From Synechococcus sp. CBW1108 (GTDB lineage: Bacteria > Cyanobacteriota > Cyanobacteriia > PCC-6307 > Cyanobiaceae), in assembly GCF_015840335.1 (NCBI RefSeq), contig NZ_CP060395.1, positions 3,075,277 to 3,139,276 of the forward strand: a stretch of DNA of 64,000 nt, given 5' to 3'. Below, in pieces: positions 54,957 to 62,910 of the stretch (position 1 is its first letter; each line of letters begins with the position of its first letter). The notes under the pieces were generated by a model. It had not been told where the DNA came from. It did no database searches and saw only the letters and a list, made by a program, of their open reading frames with translations. Both the position numbers and the translations under genes were made by a program.

Positions 54957-55038
54957 AGCCCAGCGGCGATGAGTTCGAGATCAAGCTCGGCCGCAAGCAG
55001 ATCAAGTTTATTCCCCTTGGCAGCTCAGAAGAGGAGTG
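54957..55038 (+). pseudogene. cyAbrB C-terminal remnant
   Basis: The frame reads SGDEFEIKLGRKQIKFIPLG then SSEEE and a stop. This matches the C-terminus of the intact cyAbrB protein at 17723 (PGDEFEIKLGKKQIRLVPVG). Nothing of the first 95 residues is present, so only a scrap of a second cyAbrB gene remains. Confidence 0.8.
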
Positions 55039-55070
55039 AGCCTGATACCTGCTGGGCTTTAACTGTTTGG

Positions 55071-55532
55071 TTACAGGTAAGGCTCGCAAGACACCAAAAA
55101 GCCGCTGACATGGTCGGACCATTGGGCTAGCGCCAGCAGCTCGCGGGGCTCCCGGACAAACCCCTTCTGGGAGAGGGCCGTGAGCTCGGCCAGGTTGTCG
55201 TGGGTGACCAGGGGCTTCTTCTGTTTGGCGGTTTCGCAAGCATCGACAAACTCCTGCCCCTGCTCGGCCAGGCATTGGGCATAGGCCTCCTCAAAGCTCA
55301 CACCTTGCTCCTGTAGCCGCACGAAGACATCGAGCTCAGTCGGGAGGTGCTCCAGCCATAGGGGAAGGTTGCATACCGGCCCGATCGTGACCGCTCCGCT
55401 GTTCAGGTGCATCAGCACCACGGTGGCCTCCAAGTTCCAGCTGGGCTGGGCGAGCAGCTGGCCGGCGGCAAGAACAAAGGACTCGCGATAGTCCTCGACC
55501 AGGGCCTGGTGAATCCGGGAGAGGTCAGCCAT
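55071..55532 (-). CDS. Hypothetical protein
   Basis: The 153-residue acidic protein has no family I recognise. It reads MADLSRIHQALVEDYRESF at the start, with LPLWLEHLPTELDVFVRLQEQG near 60, and is largely helical. The start at 55532 is the only ATG with following globular character. It stands in the decayed-repeat region but looks intact. The start of an antitoxin-like or regulatory protein is possible but not supported. Confidence 0.5.
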   Translation of the reverse strand: MADLSRIHQALVEDYRESFVLAAGQLLAQPSWNLEATVVLMHLNSGAVTIGPVCNLPLWLEHLPTELDVFVRLQEQGVSFEEAYAQCLAEQGQEFVDACETAKQKKPLVTHDNLAELTALSQKGFVREPRELLALAQWSDHVSGFLVSCEPYL

Positions 55533-55652
55533 GGCTCTGGGTTGCACAACAAAGCTCGGTGACGAAGCCCCGAGCCCTTAACAGATCCCTGAAGCCCTCC
55601 TGCAGCGACAGCATTTCGATCTGAGGCCGGAGAAAATACTGCGCGGCGACAA

Positions 55653-56231
55653 CTAGGTACGCGGGCGCGTACATAGTTGACACCGAGCAAGAATACCGCC
55701 ACCGGCCTGCCGGGCGACGTAGTTCAAGGCCATGTCACGCAGCTGGTGCTGGGCCCGTGCATCGACCCCACCCAGGCGCTCGAGCAAATTCACCGTGCGA
55801 TCGGCAAGGGCAATCAAATCCCCTCCACCCAACTGCCCGGCCTGCGGCTGCTGGCCCAACCCCAGCTTCTCCTTCAGATAAGCGTTGATGCCCACTCGGC
55901 AGAGTGCCAATAGCACCCCCCTGGCTGTTTTGGACGGAGTCGAGGCATGGATGCCGTAGTGCTCGAGGATGAACGGGGCAGCATCCTCAGGAATCCCACC
56001 CGTCTCACCCCACCTCGAGACGGCCTCGGGGCTAAACCCTTGCAACACAAGCGATCTGGCGCATGGAAGGGCATTCTCGGCCTCAGCAGATTTGAGACTG
56101 CGAGTGAGAGCGCTTTGGTCCACCCCCGCCATTGCGGCCATGGCGCGGATGGTGATGCGGAAGGTGCCATCCGGCTGGATTTTGAACTGTGACCGGTCGA
56201 ACTCGAAGTTCTCCCCTAAGCATGTTGCCAA
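55653..56231 (-). CDS. Intact copy of a cyanobacterial repeat-family gene
   Basis: The 192-residue protein begins LATCLGENFEFDRSQF from a TTG at 56231 and continues QPDGTFRITIRAMAAMAG, CARSLVLQGFSPEAVSRWG, and EDAAPFILEHYGIHA. An HTH-like helical core seems present (AAMAGVDQSALTRSLKSA). The C-terminal part (ADRTVNLLERLGG) is helical. At least five decayed copies of the middle segment surround it. The frame stays open upstream through a run of 18 G (plus strand), so length changes there could change an N-terminal extension or the leader. Function unknown; a phage-type regulator is a guess. Confidence 0.6.
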   Translation of the reverse strand: MATCLGENFEFDRSQFKIQPDGTFRITIRAMAAMAGVDQSALTRSLKSAEAENALPCARSLVLQGFSPEAVSRWGETGGIPEDAAPFILEHYGIHASTPSKTARGVLLALCRVGINAYLKEKLGLGQQPQAGQLGGGDLIALADRTVNLLERLGGVDARAQHQLRDMALNYVARQAGGGILARCQLCTRPRT

Positions 56232-56240
56232 CTGCTTCAG

Positions 56241-56266
56241 AAAAAAAAGGGGGGGGGGGGGGGGGG
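56241..56266. repeat. Homopolymer tract: 8 A then 18 G
   Basis: Eight A (56241-56248) are followed by eighteen G (56249-56266). Read with the minus-strand gene it is C18-T8, ending 10 bases before the likely TTG start. Long G/C runs change length easily during replication and are known phase-variation switches; an assembly or sequencing artefact is also possible. Confidence 0.9.
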
Positions 56267-56444
56267 CTCGCAGAGGAGCCGCTGAGTCACCAGGCAGAGC
56301 AGCTGGCATTGCCGGAGGAGGTCGCGGCCGGGGAAACCAAAAACTCCGGTGGCAGGTACCAAAGAGATTTCCCACCACCACATCCTGGGCCTCGTACCTG
56401 GAGAGGTCGGGGCACCCAGTCATCTCAACTCAGCCTTTCACGTC

Positions 56445-56725
56445 CGCGGGGTAAAACACTTGTGCCACAAAGGATCTGGGGCATGGAAGAGCATTCACGT
56501 CCGCAGCAGGTTAGAGACTGCGCTCGGGGCGCTAGCTGTCTCACCCAACGTCGAGACGTCAACGGGGCTAAACCTCTGCAGCAGAAGCGATCTGGCGCAT
56601 GGGAGAGCATTCTCGTCAACGGCTGAACTGAGACTGCGGCGGCATCGGGGCAAAACCCATGTAGTGCAACGGATCTTGTGCCTGTAAGGGGCAATCTCGG
56701 CCTCGGCTAATTTGAGACTGCGAGC
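56445..56725 (-). pseudogene. Three tandem decayed units of the repeat-family gene
   Basis: Read on the minus strand, three fragments repeat the middle of the gene at 55653. The unit near 56638-56560 gives RSLSSAVDENALPCARSLLL then QRFSPVDVSTLGET. The unit near 56518-56450 gives VNALPCPRSFVAQVFYPADV. The unit near 56720-56650 gives a frame-broken RSL..RSVALHGFCPDA. They are separated by about 80 and 120 bases and carry stops, so they are not genes. Confidence 0.65.
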
Positions 56726-56815
56726 AAGGCGCCACCAGTCTCACCCAAGCCGATTACGTGAACGGGGTCAAGCCCCTTGGCCGGTTGGGGCCCTACCCCT
56801 GAACAGCCGGCCGAC

Positions 56816-57586
56816 TCAGCGCTTCATAGCCAGGGCGTAGCGCGGCGCCACCGTGGTGACACCCAATCGCCGGCGCTGCTGGCCGTCATCCAGCTGCACT
56901 ACCAACCCATCGGTGGGCAACTCGATCCACAGCTGGCCCTGCAGCCATAAGCGGTGGTGGCGTGCCAGCTGTGGGGCGCGACAAAGCAGGTATGGGGGGA
57001 TGGGCAGACCCCAGCGATCCAGCGCCAACAGCTGGGTGGCGTGATCGGCCGCACTCTGCATCACCTCAAACGCCAGGAAGGCCAGGCCCTTACCACTGGG
57101 CACCTTGCGGCGCAGGGCGGCAGCGGGTGTGCTCTGGCGTCCATCGAGGCCGTACAGCTCACCACGGATCTGCACACTTATCGGTGCCTTGAGCCTGGAC
57201 GGCACGGTGGCAACCAGGGGCAGCAGGTGCATCGCGTCCGCGCCGCTGCGTGTCCACGCGGCCGTGAGCAGGCCCTGGCGGTACTCCAGCGCAATGGCGC
57301 ACCCGTCGAGCTTCGGGGTCACCGAGAAGCGGCCAGCAGCGGCCGCACCAAGACCCGCAAGCCACTCGCTCAATTCCTGTTTGTCCAGGCTCAGCAGCTT
57401 GCTGCCCCCGCCGGGTGCATGGAGCTCAGGCGCATCGGGACTAACTCGCTGCAGCTCGACCACCAGCGCATCGAACTCGGCATCGGTCATCACGGCCTGG
57501 CCGGCCCTGTAGGCGCCGTCTGCGCTGCGTATGGCTTGGCGGAGGGATTGGCTTGGGTGCCTTTTGGGTGCCCTGGTTTCAGCCAA
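56816..57586 (-). CDS. Truncated NAD-dependent DNA ligase (adenylation domain only), copy 1
   Basis: The 256-residue protein corresponds to the adenylation part of LigA: TPKLDGCAIALEY near 90 (KxDG lysine), VQIRGELYGL near 138, PTDGLVVQLDD near 225, and APRYALAMKR at the very end (motif V). The OB-fold, zinc, helix-hairpin and BRCT domains of full LigA (usually 650-700 residues) are absent. It could bind NAD and adenylate itself but is unlikely to seal nicks alone. The likely start is TTG at 57586; the frame stays open through the tRNA fragment upstream. Copy 2 is at 62911-63687 and is about 85% identical. Confidence 0.75.
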   Translation of the reverse strand: MAETRAPKRHPSQSLRQAIRSADGAYRAGQAVMTDAEFDALVVELQRVSPDAPELHAPGGGSKLLSLDKQELSEWLAGLGAAAAGRFSVTPKLDGCAIALEYRQGLLTAAWTRSGADAMHLLPLVATVPSRLKAPISVQIRGELYGLDGRQSTPAAALRRKVPSGKGLAFLAFEVMQSAADHATQLLALDRWGLPIPPYLLCRAPQLARHHRLWLQGQLWIELPTDGLVVQLDDGQQRRRLGVTTVAPRYALAMKR

Positions 57587-57601
57587 TCCCTGAAAAGTCA
57601 A

Positions 57602-57645
57602 TCGGGGCGACAGGATTCGAACCTGCGACCTAGTGCTCCCAAAGC
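57602..57645 (-). other. tRNA-Pro 3' fragment, likely integration (att) site
   Basis: On the minus strand, CTTTGGGAGCA (anticodon loop with TGG) is followed by GGTCGCAGGTTCGAATCCTG and TCGCCCCGA: the 3' part of a tRNA-Pro gene including the T-arm and acceptor strand. The 5' half is missing; the DNA past 57648 does not match. Tyrosine integrases commonly use tRNA 3' ends as attachment sites, and the integrase starts about 100 bases away. Confidence 0.85.
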
Positions 57646-57752
57646 GACAGAAACCTATGCGCACTGGTCAGCTCCCTTCTGCTCTAAAACGCGCTCTACT
57701 GCTCTAACTCTTGTCATATCAGCACTTCTTGGGCTTCAATCTCAAGGTTGGA

Positions 57753-59063
57753 ATGATCCGCGGTGCTCTCCTCTGCTCCGCCCTGTCCAACCCCTGTCCA
57801 ACCGCTGTCCAACCGGTGACCAACCGCTCCCATGCTTCAACCACCTGGGAACAGCGGGTGAGGGCGCATCTCCGCCAGCACCTTCCGTCGCGTTGCAACA
57901 TCGGCCCCGACAAGACCGGCCGTGCACGAGTGCAACAGCGATTTGCGCAGGCTGATGGATCTATCAGCAGCGCTTCTGTCGCCTTGCCCTACAGCTGGTC
58001 AGAGGGTTACGAGCACGATCTGATTCAGCGAATACGCGTTATCGCGAATTTCATGGTTCAGGGGGAGGATCTGCGTGCAGCAGCAAACCTCGCTAATGGA
58101 GCAAGTAGTGATGTCTCCCGCCACAACTGGACGGCCATCGCTGAGGCGTTTGAGAAACACAAGCGAGAGCACGGCGCGGGCATTAACTCCAACACCTGGG
58201 CTAGTAAGTACGCTCCAGTGGTGACGCGAATGATCGAGCTGATGTCGGGGCAAGGGGCGCCGATGAACGGGCCGAACCTTCTCGAAGCAGCAGTCCGTCA
58301 ATGGGACCTAGGCAGCAGGAGTCGGCAAATCGCTACTCAAAACGGCGCCGCCTTCCTCAGGTACGCGGTTGAGCGCCATGGGGTGAGCTCACGCACTTGG
58401 GAGCCACCGCACAGCTTGGCAAACGTCGTCGGGCGACGCGCCCCTACTCGCGAACAGTTCGCCCTCAGCAACGCCCAAGTAATCCGATTGGTAGAGGGCC
58501 TCCAGGTGATCGGCAGCGAGGAGGCATCGCGTTGGGCTTTTGCGGTCCAACTTTGCGCGGAATATGGACTACGCCCAACGGAGCTGTTCCACCTTCGGTT
58601 CAAGGGTGAACAGCTCTGGTGCATGTATTGCAAGAAGTCAGGAGGGGGCACTACAAAGCCGCGACGACTGCTTGCAGCTCCCCTGCTGGATATGGGCGGG
58701 GCACCAACGGATTGGCGACTGGAGCAGCGACTTCAAGCTGGTGAGCCCCTACCGCAGGTTGTTGACCCAAGTCTGGCCGGCGACCGTATGGGCCGCTTCC
58801 TAAGACGTCAGGCGATCTGGCAGGAGCTGAGCGCCGAAGCGCAGCAGCTTGGGGAGGAACTGGTGCCCTATTCCCTGCGTCACCGCTACTCCGCCACCTG
58901 TCATCGCAACAACGTTCCACCAAAGTTCATCGCTGAAGCAATGGGCCATAGCTTGGAGACCCATCTGCGCCGGTACGCACGGTTCGTAAGTCACGGAGCG
59001 GCGGCCGCAGCCTTTAATGCGGCATTTGGTGGGGTAATAACCGAAGGAGAGCTCAAGAAGTGA
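57753..59063 (+). CDS. Tyrosine-type site-specific integrase
   Basis: The 436-residue recombinase inserts and excises the element at the tRNA-Pro end. The catalytic region has LCAEYGLRPTELFHL near 270 (first Arg), PYSLRHRYSAT near 373 (Arg of the second box with adjacent His), GHSLETH near 398, and the nucleophile Tyr in RRYARF near 407. An N-terminal arm-type domain is present. The ATG at 57753 is used; a TTG at 57711 is also in frame. Four short repeats overlap its first codons. Confidence 0.9.
   Translation: MIRGALLCSALSNPCPTAVQPVTNRSHASTTWEQRVRAHLRQHLPSRCNIGPDKTGRARVQQRFAQADGSISSASVALPYSWSEGYEHDLIQRIRVIANFMVQGEDLRAAANLANGASSDVSRHNWTAIAEAFEKHKREHGAGINSNTWASKYAPVVTRMIELMSGQGAPMNGPNLLEAAVRQWDLGSRSRQIATQNGAAFLRYAVERHGVSSRTWEPPHSLANVVGRRAPTREQFALSNAQVIRLVEGLQVIGSEEASRWAFAVQLCAEYGLRPTELFHLRFKGEQLWCMYCKKSGGGTTKPRRLLAAPLLDMGGAPTDWRLEQRLQAGEPLPQVVDPSLAGDRMGRFLRRQAIWQELSAEAQQLGEELVPYSLRHRYSATCHRNNVPPKFIAEAMGHSLETHLRRYARFVSHGAAAAAFNAAFGGVITEGELKK
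57781..57828 (+). repeat. Short tandem repeats at the integrase start
   Basis: The unit CTGTCCAAC occurs at about 57783, 57795 and 57807 with a degenerate fourth (GGTGACCAAC), spaced 12 bases. They may be integrase arm-binding sites or merely a coding repeat. Similar TTGTCCAC units occur behind the DUF3987 gene near 62413, 62437 and 62592. Confidence 0.45.
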
Positions 59064-59290
59064 CCTAGATGCTCTAGGATGCTCCAATAAGGCGACTTCC
59101 TCTAGTCGCCCTAAACCTGCACTGGTGAATGGAAGTTCTCCACGTGGGTCAGCCACTGATAATTCGCCGCGATACGGAGCTTGCACCGCGATGCAAGCCG
59201 GCCTTCCAGCCGAGCAAACACCCCAATAGGCACTGAGAGCGATCAATCCAACTGCAGACCTTATGTCTGGCAGAGAATCCCTCAGCTTCT

Positions 59291-59527
59291 ATGTCCACTA
59301 TCACAGAATGGCTTACCTCCACCGAGATCGCTCGGCGGTTCAGGTTCAGCCGAAATCGTTTGATTGAGCTACGCCACAACGGTGTTCTCGAGCCAGGCGT
59401 TCACTACATCACCCAAGGTCGTCGAACCGTTTGGGATCCCACTGCCACTGAGCAGGCGCTTCGCGGGTATTCCCGGTTGCGCCATGAAGCACAGCAAGGC
59501 GAGACCTACGGGGAGCTGTCAAAGTGA
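59291..59527 (+). CDS. Excisionase-like winged-helix protein
   Basis: The 78-residue protein reads WLTSTEIARRFRFSRNRLIELRHNGVL near 7-33, a MerR/excisionase-type helix-turn-helix, then a wing (VHYITQGRRTVWDP). Small proteins like this direct excision and regulate integrative elements. Its TGA overlaps the start of the next small gene (GTGA), so the two are coupled. Confidence 0.75.
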   Translation: MSTITEWLTSTEIARRFRFSRNRLIELRHNGVLEPGVHYITQGRRTVWDPTATEQALRGYSRLRHEAQQGETYGELSK

Positions 59528-59688
59528 CCGTCAATTTTCGATTGGGAATAGGGCCACAAGCTTGGTCTAATCACAACCAATTGCTACTTCGGGCTGAGGC
59601 GCTGGCCGTCTTGCTCGATGAGGTAGCCGAGCAGCTGAACCAAATGCGCGCATTGGTTCGCAAGGGCCTCGATAAAGAGGAGGGCTGA
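59524..59688 (+). CDS. Very small coupled protein (54 aa)
   Basis: The GTG at 59524 overlaps the excisionase stop by 4 bases. The frame reads FRLGIGPQAWSNHNQLLLRA, EALAVLLDEVAEQLNQMRAL, then VRKGLDKEEG and TGA. It is mostly helical and Leu-rich, consistent with a small regulator or structural protein of the element. Overlap coupling and position between element genes support it as real. Confidence 0.5.
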   Translation: MTVNFRLGIGPQAWSNHNQLLLRAEALAVLLDEVAEQLNQMRALVRKGLDKEEG

Positions 59689-59692
59689 AGTG

Positions 59693-59929
59693 ATGCAGAA
59701 AAAAATCGAAGACCCCATCGCGTCAATGGGGAGAAATCCACACGATCATTCGCAAACACAGACCATGAGCTCCAGCACTGAACTGTCCAAGCTTGTCCGT
59801 TCTCTACCCGTTGGGCCGGCGTATGCGCTTAGCCAAAGCGGGATGGGTTACGAAATCCTGTGGGGTATGCAGGGGGAGATTGCTGGAGCTTATCCGGGTT
59901 CACTTGATGATCTCAACTGGGGCAAATGA
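59693..59929 (+). CDS. Small hypothetical protein of the integrated element
   Basis: The 78-residue protein begins MQKKIEDPIASMGRN (a GTG at 59690 or the ATG at 59765 are alternatives). The C-terminal half contains AYALSQSGMGYEILWGMQGE and ends DDLNWGK. No family recognised. It follows the 54-residue gene by 4 bases and precedes the DUF3987 gene, so probably belongs to the same early operon. Confidence 0.45.
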   Translation: MQKKIEDPIASMGRNPHDHSQTQTMSSSTELSKLVRSLPVGPAYALSQSGMGYEILWGMQGEIAGAYPGSLDDLNWGK

Positions 59930-60053
59930 ACTCGGCTGGGGAGATATTGATTCAGTCTGCTGACAGCTACTCACACGGAAGCAGGGCTTGGGCCTAGAGA
60001 ACTTCAGCCCTGCTTCCGCCCTTCACAAACAATTTCCCAAGAGGAAGCCGCTC

Positions 60054-62399
60054 ATGAACCAACAAATTTTACCCCCCAATGAGGGGGCTCGATCTGCTGA
60101 AGAGATTTATGCTGCCATTGAGAAGCTCCAGCAGCTTGGGGACATTGAAAATTGGATCGACCAGCGCGCCGAAGCAGAACAGCTAGCGAAGGAGTGGGAA
60201 AAACTCCCGATTATATTACCTGAGGATAATCTGCCGCCAGAGCTCAATCCTATCGGGATATTCGATCCTCGCGGGGTGTGGCTTTGGGATCAGGTTTACC
60301 CACATCGCAAGGTGCAGACTTGGCCATGGGTTGAGAGGCATACGATACCAAAATCGCTGATAGTAAACGTAAATGAGTGGGTCATCAAAGTCACTAATAT
60401 TTTGATAGAAGGATGGCAGCAATTCGACCGCTTCCAGTTCGGGTACGTCGAAGCTGCCAAAAGAAAAGACATTGACGGCGATCTAGCATCAGAAGGCAAC
60501 TCCCTATGGGGAGATTACATTTGCCTCGATCCTTTAATTCATAGAAGTCGTTATTGGGAGGTACGCTTTCTTTGGGCTGAATTGGAGAGTCACATCGATC
60601 CTGATGGAGCCTTCCACAACGACAGGGTAAAAAAACGGAACATTAGGAGATCCAACGAGCTACGCAAGAAGGGGGACCACTACCACGCAGACCTCTGGTT
60701 GCTACCTAAAGACCAGTGGGTACGTCCCAAAAAATGCAGCAAAGAAGAATGGGCAAAAATAATAAGACCCTACAACCGTAGAAACTATGACGAATCTTTA
60801 CAAGAGTTTCTTGATAGAATTGAGCTTATCCGCGTAGGGTTAAGTGCGTCTGGTTACGCTAGCACAACAGAGGCTCTGAAAGCTTACCAAAACGATCCGC
60901 ACACCAAGATTCGCGCGAAGGTTGAGGTGGGCGCAAGTGCGACGGAAATCCAGGAGCTGATCAATCAGCAGGCTAGTGGATATAACCAAACTGGTTTGGC
61001 GAAGTTCGCAGACCAGTGCCGTCTTGAGCTCGAGCGTCGCCAGGACCTCCTCAATGCTCTGGAAGATCTTCTTCTTCGTGGAGCACCACCTGCAATCAAT
61101 CTTGCGGATTACGTACCAGCAAATTGGTTGCCAATGTTTCGGATACTCCGGAAAGGCCTAAAGTTCAGTGATGAAGCAATCGTGATGACAGTGATGGCTG
61201 GGGTGGCCGCAATGTTGCCACCTTGTGTCCGCATCAGAGGGTGGTCGATGGTGGAAATTACAATCGTGTGGTTATTTCATATCGGGACCAGCGGAACCGC
61301 CAAATCGGTCCTGTTAAGCATGCTGATCAACAAGCCGATGGCCAAGCCAATGGCTATGATAGACAGCTGGAATGATCGAGAAAAGGAGCGCCGACAAACT
61401 GCTAGTGAGGCTGGAGATGAATTGCCTCAGTACCGCAAGAGGAACCTAATTTATACTGCTCCAACTACTCAGGGGATTCGGGCAGATCTTGCAGAGCACG
61501 GTGAAGAAGTGCCAGGGCTTTTAGTTCGGGATGAGTTAAGCGGATGGTTGAAGCAGATGGCCAAGGAAGACGGTGCCAGTGTTGGCGACGTCGAGTTCTG
61601 GCTATCGAGCTATGACGGCGCTTATTCAAACGACGTGTTCGCCGACGCCAAGAAATCACGCGAGGTGCGTAATGGGAAACTTGCAGTGATTGGTGGGATC
61701 CAGCCTAAGGTGTTCCTAGAGCAATTGGAAGCAGGGAATGCCAATGGCTTCAACAGCAGGCCGCTGTTTGTTCACTTGCCCCGCCATAAGCGTGAATTGA
61801 TACAGCCGGATGAGCAGAGTGAAAGACTGACTGATCAGCTTGGTGAATTGTACCTGGCGGCACTAGAAGATAGCAATCCTCTCTATGTCCTGTCGGGCGA
61901 AGCTGAGGAGACTTTCCTGGCTCTGTTCAATCAGTTAGAGGAGCTATCGCTCCAGGCGAACAGCGAAGAGGTGGAGGCGTTGTGGGCAAAGGGACCAGGT
62001 CAGGTGCTCAGAGTGGCAGCAGCTGTGCACTTCATCCGAGTGGCGACCGGCCAGGAAGATTTAGTTGAACGCGGACTCGTGAACAAGGCCACGGTGGTCT
62101 GCAGCCGATCGCTCCAGCTGGCTGCCAATTTGGTGATGGCTGGTAAGACAAGGGCGGTTGAACTACATGAACGGGCCGCCAACCCAATGCTGGACAGGGC
62201 TGATCGGATGATGGAGATCGCGAGAAAACTTCAAGGGAAGGCTGGAGGGAAAGGGGTTACGCTCTCGAGTCTCCGAAAGGGGTGGCCATCCCGCAGCCGT
62301 CCGACATTGGAGGAGCTGAAGCAGATTGCAACGATGCTGCAAAGCCGCGGGTTGGTTCAACTGCTCGATGGCGGCAAGGAACTCAGGGTGGTGCGGTGA
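60054..62399 (+). CDS. DUF3987-type primase-helicase of the integrated element
   Basis: The 781-residue protein carries a DUF3987-like ATPase region in its second half: NWLPMFRILRKGLKFSDEA near 360, a P-loop variant GTSGTAKSVLL near 420, APTTQGIRADLAEHGEEVPG near 470, and DELSGWLKQMA near 493. The first half is charged and helical. Such proteins drive replication in satellites and phage-like islands. A GAGGAAG ribosome site precedes the ATG at 60054; TTG at 59988 is unlikely. The gene is less GC-rich than the chromosome-like parts of the window. It plays the role that the primase-helicase at 1420 plays in the left element. Confidence 0.82.
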   Translation: MNQQILPPNEGARSAEEIYAAIEKLQQLGDIENWIDQRAEAEQLAKEWEKLPIILPEDNLPPELNPIGIFDPRGVWLWDQVYPHRKVQTWPWVERHTIPKSLIVNVNEWVIKVTNILIEGWQQFDRFQFGYVEAAKRKDIDGDLASEGNSLWGDYICLDPLIHRSRYWEVRFLWAELESHIDPDGAFHNDRVKKRNIRRSNELRKKGDHYHADLWLLPKDQWVRPKKCSKEEWAKIIRPYNRRNYDESLQEFLDRIELIRVGLSASGYASTTEALKAYQNDPHTKIRAKVEVGASATEIQELINQQASGYNQTGLAKFADQCRLELERRQDLLNALEDLLLRGAPPAINLADYVPANWLPMFRILRKGLKFSDEAIVMTVMAGVAAMLPPCVRIRGWSMVEITIVWLFHIGTSGTAKSVLLSMLINKPMAKPMAMIDSWNDREKERRQTASEAGDELPQYRKRNLIYTAPTTQGIRADLAEHGEEVPGLLVRDELSGWLKQMAKEDGASVGDVEFWLSSYDGAYSNDVFADAKKSREVRNGKLAVIGGIQPKVFLEQLEAGNANGFNSRPLFVHLPRHKRELIQPDEQSERLTDQLGELYLAALEDSNPLYVLSGEAEETFLALFNQLEELSLQANSEEVEALWAKGPGQVLRVAAAVHFIRVATGQEDLVERGLVNKATVVCSRSLQLAANLVMAGKTRAVELHERAANPMLDRADRMMEIARKLQGKAGGKGVTLSSLRKGWPSRSRPTLEELKQIATMLQSRGLVQLLDGGKELRVVR

Positions 62400-62759
62400 C
62401 GCTGTCCCCCCCTTGTCCACTCTCGGACCACCCGGTTGTCCACCTCATAATCCCCCCTTACATACCTGTGAGGGACTGGATTCTTAGGTACAGAGGTGGT
62501 CAAAGAGACACCCCCCCCTCTGCTCTCCTTCTTCCATCGACCTGGAGCGATCAAGCAGGCTGGCACGCGCACCACACTGCTATACACCGATTGGTCCACC
62601 TGATTCGCTTAGATGCACTGGAGTGACAAAGATGTTGGGTGGTCACCAGGCGGGAGATGTTGGTGGACAAAGGGTGGAAACCGGCAGCGAGTCCCAGGCC
62701 GACGCACTGGAGAGGATTGGCCACAGCCAGAAGACCGCACCTCAACACATACCGGACAT
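62400..62759. other. Region behind the DUF3987 gene with TTGTCCAC repeats
   Basis: TTGTCCAC occurs near 62413 and 62437, with TTGGTCCACCT near 62590. A C-rich run (CACCCCCCCC) lies near 62511. I see no gene. By analogy with the iteron-like repeats in the left element it may be part of an origin, but the repeats are few and short. Confidence 0.35.
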
Positions 62760-62870
62760 CTCTTACCTGGTGCGTTGGCGATCCCACCAGCCTCGCCCCA
62801 CGTCGAGACGTGATCGGGGCAAAACCCACGCACCAGAATGGATCTGGCGATTAGAGGTGCATTCTCGTGA
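62760..62870 (-). pseudogene. Decayed fragment of the repeat-family gene
   Basis: On the minus strand the frame gives ENAPLIARSILVRGFCPDHV then STWGEAGGIANAP, which matches ENALPCARSLVLQGFSPEAV and WGETGGIPEDAA of the intact gene at 55653. No start or C-terminal part remains. It lies just before the second ligase copy, 6.5 kb from the other copies. Confidence 0.7.
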
Positions 62871-62910
62871 TCGCCTGAATTAGGCCCCTACCCCTGAAAA
62901 GGTGGCCGAC

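Noticed and set aside
57602-57700. Complete tRNA gene
   Set aside because: Only the anticodon loop, T-arm and acceptor 3' strand match tRNA-Pro; the 5' half is absent.
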